Assembly: GCF_000203795.2 (NCBI RefSeq)
Contig: NW_006281117.1
Coordinates: 273,844-288,381 of the forward strand
Length of the DNA: 14,538 nt
Direction: 5' to 3'
DNA from: Batrachochytrium dendrobatidis JAM81
Taxonomy: Eukaryota > Chytridiomycota > Chytridiomycetes > Rhizophydiales
Notes under the pieces: model-generated
Told to the model about the DNA's origin: nothing
Databases searched by the model: none
Seen by the model: the letters and a program-made list of their open reading frames with translations, nothing else
Translations under genes and position numbers: made by a program
Shown here: piece by piece, positions 8,351 through 14,538 of the stretch
Layout of the letters: each line of letters begins with the position of its first letter
Position numbering within the stretch: the stretch's first letter is position 1

Positions 8351-10267
8351 TTAACGCATAGTTACAAGCTCTTCGGAAGCCGTTGGATGAATTGCAACAG
8401 TATTGTCAAAATCAGACTTGGTAGCACCCATCTTCACCGCCACAGCAAATCCTTGCAGCATTTCATCAGATCCACGACCAAACAGATGCATGCCAACAAT
8501 CTGCTCAGTAGGCAAAAGGCAGACTAATTTGTAATGTGTGGCTTGTTTTTGAACCAGCACCGAGTAATACATGTTGGTAAACTAAATCAAGTCGAATTGA
8601 ATCACAGCATACCCACAAATAGTTGGATATTAATGGAATGTTTCAAGCTTTTCTAGTTACAATACAAAAGATTATACCTTGGACTGATATACTTTGATCT
8701 TTTCAGCGCCATACTTGGCCACGGCTGCAACTTCAGTTAAGCCAATAGATCCACTTGTAGGGTGCGAAAAAATAATTGAAGGAATATTTGTATAGTCCAA
8801 TTTAGATTCTGGCTTTCCACCAAAAAGACGATCAGATAACTTTCTACCAGCAGCAATTGCCACAGGCGTAAGCATCTCCTTTCCACACACATCCCCAAGA
8901 GCGTAAACACCCTCTGCATCTGTATTCTGGAACTCATCGACAACAATGAATCCCTTGTCGTTGAGCTTAATTTGAGGGATGCTGGTAGCTAAATTAAGAC
9001 TTTCGACATTGGCATTCCGTCCTACTGCCCAGATCAGTGCTTGCGCACCCTCATGTATAGTAGTATCCAGCGTATCCTTATTTATGACGGTCAGCTTAAG
9101 GTTTTTGTGTTTTTCTCCTGGTGTAGCAAGATTCTCAACTTTGGTCACAGCAGAGGTAGGAACAATATTGACTCCTATTTTCTTGTACTGGTCCATGACT
9201 CCCTCCTGAATAATTTTATCGAATGAACGAAGAAACTCGTTTTGACGAATGTATAGAGATACTTGGGCACCGAGAGTCTGAAAAATTCCTGCCAGCTCAA
9301 CAGCAATATAACCTGCGCCAACAATTGCAACTTTTTTTGGTAAAAAGTCGAGTTCAAAAAAACCATCGCTAGTCATACCTAGTATAAATTAAATATTTTT
9401 GAAGATTGCAGAGATACAAGTAGACAAATTAGCACTACTCGACAATCTTGATAATAAAATCATTCTATCTCGTAATGATAGAATATTAAATACAATGACA
9501 TGATATAGTACCGTGCTCTTGAGCCCCTTCAAATGACGGAATCCAAGCGCGACTGCCCGTAGCAATCAGAATATGTTTTCCATGGATAATCTCCCCATTT
9601 ACGCTAACATTGTGGCTATCTACAAAGCTTGCAGTACCATTGATCATGTCAATTCCACTTTTTTCGAGATTGCTGGTATAAATTCCATTAAGACGCTTGA
9701 CATATTCATCTCGCTTTTGTTTAAAGGTAGACCATGAAAAAGGAGCGTTGGACGAGACATCAAATCCATAGCAAGAAGCGTTATGAAGAGTCTCGGCCAC
9801 ATCGGCTGTTACAGCACACATGCCAAGGATAGAGTGCGTTAGTATCAAGTGTAGTTTTTGGTTCTAAATCTTGCTCCATCGTTCTGATGTAACAGATAGA
9901 GGTATCGCTCAATATCTGAACAGTATTGTTGGCAGATTGATCACTGAATGGCTTCATGTGATGAGCATCACCAACAGTGCACTGGTTGCTTACAAAGAAC
10001 TTACCAGCATTCCACATGACCTTTTTGGGTACACAACCAACATTGACACAAGTTCCACCATATCTGCCTAATCAGCATGATGAGTATATGATAGTTAGTA
10101 AAAGGGAGTAGAAATAATAGTTGCAATGGCTAGACTAAAAACTCACCATTTTCAACAATGGCAACTTTAGCACCATAGGAAGCAGCACGCCTGGCAGAAG
10201 CAATACCACCCGAGCCAGCACCAAGCACCAAGTAGTCGAAAGAGCGAGTAGCAGTAATAGTAGCCAT
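8351..10267 (-). CDS. GLR1: glutathione reductase (NADPH)
   Basis: Five minus-strand exons, 10267-10147, 10067-10005, 9805-9512, 9378-8678 and 8581-8351, join in frame to 469 aa, typical for the family. The enzyme reduces glutathione disulfide with NADPH and keeps the thiol pool reduced. FAD-binding GAGSGG is at 16-21. The redox motif [13 protein letters not shown] has its cysteines at 47 and 52. The NADPH-fold VGAGYIAVE starts at 179, and [11 protein letters not shown] carries the arginines that select NADPH. A second FAD motif is [14 protein letters not shown]. The dimer-interface catalytic HPTASEE is at 458-464, near the C-terminus. [13 protein letters not shown] followed by MWNAA separates it from thioredoxin reductase and lipoamide dehydrogenase. 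Introns are 79, 199, 133 and 96 nt, all GT...AG. The start gives a short N-terminus (MATITATRS) without a clear mitochondrial presequence, so a cytosolic form is likely. The promoter lies inside a transposon end (10282-10795). Confidence 0.95.
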
Positions 10268-10308
10268 GAGTCAATGAACTATAGTTGTATTCACGTAAAA
10301 CGGAATAC

Positions 10309-10315
10309 TTTTATA
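10309..10315 (-). promoter_or_regulatory. TATA box of GLR1 within the transposon end
   Basis: TATAAAA on the minus strand lies 42-48 nt upstream of the GLR1 ATG. Its position fits a core promoter with a short leader. It is inside the left end of the 514-bp transposon. Confidence 0.45.
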
Positions 10316-10330
10316 TCTTGCACTAGTTGC

Positions 10331-10560
10331 CTATATTTTTTGGAAAAATAATGGTTCAACCATTATTTTTCCTACTAGAAATTGGCTGCTTGAATAGACG
10401 TTCTCAACTCTTCCTGTATCCGGAATCACACGGGCAACGACCATCGTATGATGCTCACAAACTATAGTTTTAAACTGATATTTTCTTCTTTTGGTATAAC
10501 CATACATTGTACGGTCTCCAAGTTTAAAACCAGATCCATCCATTATAATCCAGATATTGG
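10331..10560 (-). pseudogene. IS630/Tc1-mariner-type DDE transposase fragment
   Basis: The minus-strand reading gives NIWIIMDGSGFKLGDRTMYG from about 10558, followed by YTKRRKYQF. This matches the first catalytic block of DDE_3 transposases, usually 'xxDESGFxLxxRxxYGYS', with the conserved E after the catalytic D changed to G. The ATG-initiated frame is 70 codons (10543-10331). A stop directly precedes the NIWII segment. The N-terminal helix-turn-helix part and the later D and D/E residues are absent. The final 14 or so residues are encoded by the palindrome at 10342-10372 and are probably not original protein. It is a dead fragment inside the TA-flanked element, agreeing with that superfamily. 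Confidence 0.55.
10342..10372. repeat. perfect 31-nt palindrome (15-bp arms, 1-nt centre)
   Basis: GGAAAAATAATGGTT is followed by C and then its exact reverse complement AACCATTATTTTTCC. Arms this long with a single-base centre are unlikely by chance. It lies inside the 514-bp transposon, 27 nt upstream of the GLR1 TATA box. Confidence 0.9.
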
Positions 10561-10817
10561 GTTATGCTGTTTTCAATCAAACTGTATAAACTTGAATACA
10601 TTTTAGTTCAAGAGAAGACTTCATGTTCTAGGAATGCAATTGTTGCTTTGATGCCAATCGCCAAAAGACCAGTCAACTAAAATTCATAGAACACGATTAT
10701 TGTCCAGCATATTTGGTGTGAATCGTGTCATGAAATCGACTGTTTATTATACATCGACACCCCTACTTAATGTTTCATTTACATGAATACGGCTGCATAC
10801 TCTACCATGTTTCATAT

Positions 10818-11006
10818 TTATTCGATCCCATATTGCGACTGCGTAGCCTTGGCTTGTATCAAGGGGATGTGCATACTTTTTCCTTTGAACTCCAGATGAG
10901 GGGTGACGCGTTCAAGTATTTCTATCTTGGCCCGTGAGAGTTTGTTTTTATTATGTTGGTAAGATCCTAGTTCTGGTCGAGCATCAAACTTTAGCAAGTA
11001 TTGCAT
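10818..11006 (-). CDS. small protein of unknown function (62 aa)
   Basis: The frame begins ATG CAA TAC and ends GAA TAA, where the stop overlaps an AATAAA (10822-10817), a credible 3' end. The protein is basic and soluble-looking (LLKFDARPELGSYQH, RAKIEILERVTPHLEFKGK). It has no signal peptide or membrane segment. I do not recognise a family. The ATG is only 12 nt from the divergent ATG of the next gene, so either transcripts overlap or one start is wrong; this frame could also be the last exon of a longer gene. The right end of the 514-bp transposon is 22 nt beyond its stop. Confidence 0.4.
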   Translation of the reverse strand: MQYLLKFDARPELGSYQHNKNKLSRAKIEILERVTPHLEFKGKSMHIPLIQAKATQSQYGIE

Positions 11007-11018
11007 TATCGCAGACCC

Positions 11019-11941
11019 ATGAATACAGACAATAACTCCAACAGTCTAGCAGGATTATCTATCAGCGAGTCTGTTGAAACTCTTGATGCTAATGCCCAGC
11101 GCAATGGTTGCTATCAGGCTATCAAAAAAAGTCGTGTGGATGCAGAGTTGGAAAACAGCACCATACCAGTAATCACGACTACTTTACTAGGTACTATTTC
11201 AGAGGATCCCATAGACACACTCAAAACACATACTCTATCTATAAAGGTCAGAAATGAGTTAAGAGCTCTTCGGGTTGAATCTGCAGAGCACATTTCTACT
11301 ATCCAGTCCAACTTTGATCAGTATAAACAGCGTATTCTTGGAGAGATGGCTGAACTGAATACATCACGGCAGAAGCTAGATTCATCTTTGACAACTAGGC
11401 AGCCATATTTCAACTTGGTATGTATGAAAAGTGTATATATATGATTTTTAGCATGCGTCTTTGTAAATGTGTTGTGTCAATGTCTGGTCTCAAAATTAAC
11501 AGGCAATTCCAACTATATTTGCTTCAAGCATAACCAGGCAAATAGTATTAGACATCGACCAATAAATGCATCTTCTTCTGATACATGCTGGGAGTCTGAA
11601 TCAGACAGCACAATGGAAAAAGACGATTTGTTCAGGGACCGTCGATCTTCATACACATCTGTCGAGAGCTGTGAAAAGTGGAGATACAAGGTATGGTTCT
11701 CCATGCTGCGAGCTTTTCTTGAACGGGTCCTTACTAATAATTAAATCATGGGTCTTGAATACAGGATGGCATCAATTCGATTGATTCTTATGAGCAATCG
11801 ATACAATGCAACTACGATCAGCTTTTGAGAAGTCAAGAAATACGCAGACGGGCGTCAGATATAAGAAGAGAGCATAGTCTTGCAGCTGCGTTGGATGCTC
11901 AAAAAAGATATAGGGTGGACCTATACGGCCATCATTCATAA
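11019..11941 (+). CDS. three-exon gene of unknown function (about 255 aa)
   Basis: Proposed exons are 11019-11421, 11503-11690 and 11765-11941, joining in frame to 255 codons with introns of 81 and 74 nt. The first part (residues 1-80) is polar and Ser/Thr-rich. Residues about 80-125 (VRNELRALRVESAEHISTIQ onward) look like a helical coiled coil. Exon 2 is Ser/Asp/Glu-rich (NASSSDTCWESESDSTMEKD), and exon 3 is Arg-rich and helical (RSQEIRRRASDIRREHSLAA). No known domain is recognised. The second splice is secure. The first donor is chosen at GTATGA (11422) because the more typical GTATGT at 11418 would lead to a stop within 21 codons of exon 2; that shorter form is possible as an alternative product. 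Confidence 0.6.
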
Positions 11942-12208
11942 GGATACTATTTTCGATGTCTTGATTTGAATTGCAATATTCTGGCGTTGAGCCATTCTAC
12001 TTGCCAAGCCAAAAATCTAACTGGCTTGCTGCTGTCACTGCTTCATTATCTAATAAATAGTTTGTCGCATTTATTTGCTTTGCTGGCCATCCACCTGATC
12101 TTGTAGTTGGGTAGAGACGGGATTGGTGCTCTGGGCAGCTGATATATTTTGGCCAGAATATTAAGCAATGTGTTTTTATACTTGACGGCCAGAACTGTCC
12201 CTTTATTA

Positions 12209-12619
12209 CAGTCGTATTCACGTAAAATGAAACACTTTTCTGTATTGGCCTTGTAATAACTCTTTTAATCCGGAATAAACAATCGCTACATATTCGTTTC
12301 TATTGGATATTGACTATTTCTTTTATTGAAGAAGCTCTGTTGTATCTTAATATCAGATGGGTTCGCACTCTAGTTCAACAAATCTCGGGAATGCAACTAT
12401 ACATGCCGATCACGCAATATTCACTTCAAATTGTTTGATTTAGAGGGAAGGAAAGTCAAGGTCGAAGAGATATCAAGGGTATAGAATGTATTGGAACAGG
12501 AATGTGAATATTTGCTGTATTTTTTTGTAAAAAATGAGCATCAATCAATCATGAGACTGGCCGTTTATCATGTATCTTGTAGCCCTTATTTAGTGTTTCA
12601 TGTTACATTAATACGGCTG
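12209..12619 (+). mobile_element. 411-bp TA-flanked MITE-like element
   Basis: The left end CAGTCGTATTCACGTAAAAT and the right end, read inward from 12619 as CAGCCGTATTAATGTAACAT, form inverted repeats of about 27 bp, ending in a shared ATGAAACAC. TA flanks both sides (12207-12208 and 12620-12621), as expected for a target-site duplication. No protein-coding remnant is visible inside. It belongs to the same family as 10282-10795 but its interior is mostly different. It lies between the unknown three-exon gene and the ZIP transporter gene. Confidence 0.7.
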
Positions 12620-12993
12620 TAAAAGTTTGAGTATATAAGCAAGACTGCTTGCCGCCAGACTGTTTTTATTTGGCAATAGCCAGCCCTTGCAACTGTGTAG
12701 TATGCAAATGCGGCATATCGTCATTTGCATGATCCTATAAATCATATGATTGGTTATAGCGTCTTTTATTTTTCTCTGCTTGGCAAATTGGTGCTTTTTA
12801 TTGGTTCTAAGCTCAAAGGGAGGACAGATCTGATTGGATTTAAAGCACGCCATCTATGCACTAGCCAAATGCTTAAAAGAAAAGAGTACCTTCGCAGTTA
12901 CAACATTCTATATACTCATTTGGTTCTACAACACCTCTTGCATACAATCTACCTCGGCTTGTCAATCCAGTCAATTTTTCAATTCATTACACA
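12620..12993 (+). promoter_or_regulatory. upstream region of the ZIP transporter gene
   Basis: This 374-nt stretch between the MITE-like element and the ZIP start codon holds no supportable gene; frames across it look random. It contains a 9-bp inverted repeat (12702-12730) and a TATAAAT at 12736-12742, about 255 nt before the ATG. If the TATA is used, the 5' leader would be long. No obvious Zap1-type zinc-response element (ACCTTNAAGGT) is seen. Confidence 0.35.
12702..12730. repeat. 9-bp inverted repeat ATGCAAATG ... CATTTGCAT
   Basis: Exact arms at 12702-12710 and 12722-12730 are separated by 11 nt. Centre-to-centre spacing is 20 bp, about two helical turns, so two copies of a DNA-binding protein could sit on one face. 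It is just upstream of a TATA-like sequence. Function is not known. Confidence 0.5.
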
Positions 12994-14368
12994 ATGGCTC
13001 CACACCAAGGTCCTCACTCGCATGGTCACAGTCACCACGACCATGACCACAGTCATGGACTAGAAGGCCATGTTCATAACTCTCTAGGTATGCTTCCCAA
13101 GGCAACGCTATTCAAATATTCTGTTTCATATTGTAATTGGTTTTAAATCGGTACTGACTCTTGATACTCTATTTGCTTTCTTTTTTCACCACTAATCTTT
13201 TCTAATCCATTCTCAGAGCCATTGGATGCATGTGCCTCGGAAATTTCTGGAAATTATGATTTAAAAATGCATATTGCCTCAATTTTTATTATCATGCTTG
13301 CATCCTTTATTGGTACCCTGCTTCCAATACTGGGGAAACGCTTTATTCGTTCGGATGTAAGTCGCTACATGATCTCAATTGCTGCTCATTAAGCCCCAAC
13401 GTTTTATCTGTTTTGACTAATATAACTGGCGTTGGATCTTTTTCTAAAATGAATAGACTGGAAAGACAGTAATTACCTTTTTCAAACTGTTTGGCGCTGG
13501 TGTGATTCTTTCAACTGCTTTGGTCCACATGTTCTTGTCATCTGTCCATACTTTAGTCCATCCCTGTCTACCATCAAGCTTTACCGATTTTACAGGGTTC
13601 GCCGCGGTATTTGCAATGGTTGGCATTTTTCTTACTCACCTGGTTCAAGTCTTTGCCAGTCATGCTATTCGTAAGCATCAAAAAGGGGCTTCTCATTCTC
13701 TTGACAAATCTGAAATAATAGAAAACGAAGCATCTACTATGGTAAATGATGAAATGATCCATCACGAAGGTCATACTCATGGAGGTGCTCTGATGTATGG
13801 TGGCGAAAAGCAGCTTGTGGTTTATCTCCTTGAGCTTGGTATTGCGTCGCACTCTATTATCATTGGACTTACGCTTGGAGTCGCTACCGATGAATTCACC
13901 ACTCTTTTAATTGCCTTGTGTTTCCACCAGTTTTTTGAGGGTGTTGCTTTGTCTGCGATTGTTACAGAGGCCAACTTTAAACGATGGGCCATGACCATAT
14001 ACATGGCTGTATTTTGTAAGTATACCTTTGAAGTTATATGAAGTCTGATGTTGTCAGGCGACAGCCATAAACTAATCCAATGTATGCCGTTGATTCCAAT
14101 AGATACATTTGCAACACCGATTGGCATTGCTCTTGGTGTCGGTCTTTATCAATCCTATAACGCCAATGCCACACAAACTCTACTTTCAACTGGAATCCTG
14201 GATGCATTGAGTGCTGGTATCTTGATCTATGATGTTTTAGTAAATATCATTTACCCTCACTTCAACGCCAATAGCTTTCATGCCGGGTCTGCTTTCTTTA
14301 AGATGGGTCAACTGGTTGCCTTATATTTGGGTGCAGCAGCAATGAGCGTGATTGGATTATGGGCATAA
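12994..14368 (+). CDS. ZIP-family zinc/iron transporter
   Basis: Four exons, 12994-13087, 13217-13356, 13457-14015 and 14103-14368, with introns of 129, 100 and 87 nt, give 352 aa. ZIP proteins move Zn2+ or Fe2+ into the cytosol. Transmembrane segments are visible at about 50-70 (IASIFIIMLASFIGTLLPIL), 85-108, 122-146, 198-218, 225-247, 257-280, 290-312 and 330-351, the eight expected. The metal-site helices are intact: ELGIASHSIIIG (H210) in TM4 and HQFFEG (H235, E239) in TM5. The cytosolic loop has the His cluster HHEGHTH (180-186). Residues 4-28 contain 11 histidines, encoded by the short first exon. LFGAGVILSTALVHM is the typical TM2 sequence. It is closest in type to plasma-membrane Zrt1/Zrt2/IRT-like proteins. 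Which metal it carries cannot be told from sequence. Confidence 0.93.
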
Positions 14369-14508
14369 CCTGCTATTATGGATGTAATGGTTCTTTAAAT
14401 ATCAAGTTTTCAAACATTTCAACTAAATGAATTTCATGCTATTTAAAAAAAGAAGTTTATTTTTATATTTGATCAAATTATTGGTTCAATCCAATTGGGT
14501 CTTGATGC

Positions 14509-14515
14509 AAAAAAA
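14509..14515 (-). terminator. RNA polymerase III T-run terminator
   Basis: Seven T on the minus strand follow the tRNA-like 3' end by two bases, the usual Pol III stop. Confidence 0.5.
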
Positions 14516-14517
14516 CG

Positions 14518-14538
14518 CGAGCTTGGCAGGGGTCGAAC
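14518..14538 (-). tRNA. 3' part of a tRNA gene, cut by the window end
   Basis: The minus strand reads GTTCGACC then CCTGC, which fits G53-TTCGAnn-C61 and the 3' side of a T stem. CAAGCTC follows as the 3' acceptor strand, with G as discriminator base 73. The T-run terminator follows directly. The rest lies beyond the window, so the anticodon is unknown. The 5' acceptor strand should be GAGCTTG and the 5' T stem GCAGG if this is right. Confidence 0.6.

Larger units (their letters stand above)
10282..10795 (+). mobile_element. 514-bp TA-flanked DNA transposon, internally deleted
   Basis: The left end (10282 onward, TAGTTGTATTCACGTAAAAC) and the right end (10795 reading back, CAGCCGTATTCATGTAAATG) are inverted repeats of about 27 bp. 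TA lies outside the left end (10280-10281); the right flank is CA, one change from TA. TA target duplication is typical of the Tc1/mariner/IS630 superfamily. The inside carries a minus-strand fragment of a DDE transposase of that type (10331-10560). At 514 bp it cannot encode a full transposase, so it is non-autonomous. The last 57 bp resemble the last 60 bp of the element at 12209-12619. It sits immediately upstream of the GLR1 start codon. Confidence 0.65.

Noticed and set aside
9871..10071. Plus-strand frame across GLR1 intron 2 and exon 2
   Set aside because: It is antisense to the redox-motif exon, with no independent support.
12608..13063. Frames on both strands upstream of the ZIP gene
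   Set aside because: Low-complexity translations without family features; the plus frame reads the His-rich exon in the wrong phase.
1..14538. CRISPR array, toxin-antitoxin or bacterial defence system
   Set aside because: No regularly spaced repeats or bacterial gene organisation; spliced genes show the DNA is eukaryotic.

Overview
The window looks like a gene-dense stretch of nuclear DNA from an early-diverging fungus, most likely a chytrid of the Batrachochytrium type. The reasons are short introns (about 60-250 nt, GT...AG), AT-rich intergenic DNA, ordinary eukaryotic housekeeping genes, a Crinkler-like coiled-coil protein, a small secreted low-complexity protein, and a decayed protein-primed type-B DNA polymerase. 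The genus is inferred from overall character, not from a database match.

Left part (1-5200) is accessory and decayed. It holds, in order: a Crinkler-like gene whose first segment seems to lie in reverse orientation at the window edge; an N-truncated type-B DNA polymerase pseudogene of the Maverick/linear-plasmid kind, with one frameshift and one in-frame stop; a stretch of broken possible coding sequence; an intact minus-strand gene for a secreted, disordered, charge-patterned protein; and a WD40-like beta-propeller pseudogene. About 600 nt with little visible content follow (5193-5793).

Right part (5794-14368) is core. It holds eIF1A (5 exons, two of them tiny), 3-ketodihydrosphingosine reductase TSC10/KDSR (2 exons), glutathione reductase GLR1 (minus strand, 5 exons), a small minus-strand ORF of unknown function, a 3-exon plus-strand gene of unknown function, and a ZIP-family zinc transporter with a His-rich N-terminus (4 exons). 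The last bases look like the 3' part of a minus-strand tRNA gene with a Pol III T-run.

The most interesting structure is a family of short DNA transposons. Two complete copies (10282-10795 and 12209-12619) have about 27-bp terminal inverted repeats and sit at TA dinucleotides. Two lone ends of the same family lie at 4552 and 8216. The 10282-10795 copy carries a remnant of an IS630/Tc1-mariner-type DDE transposase, and its left end supplies all the DNA just upstream of GLR1, including a TATA box. There is no clear functional link among the housekeeping genes; they are monocistronic neighbours. I see no CRISPR array, bacterial operon or novel multi-gene system.
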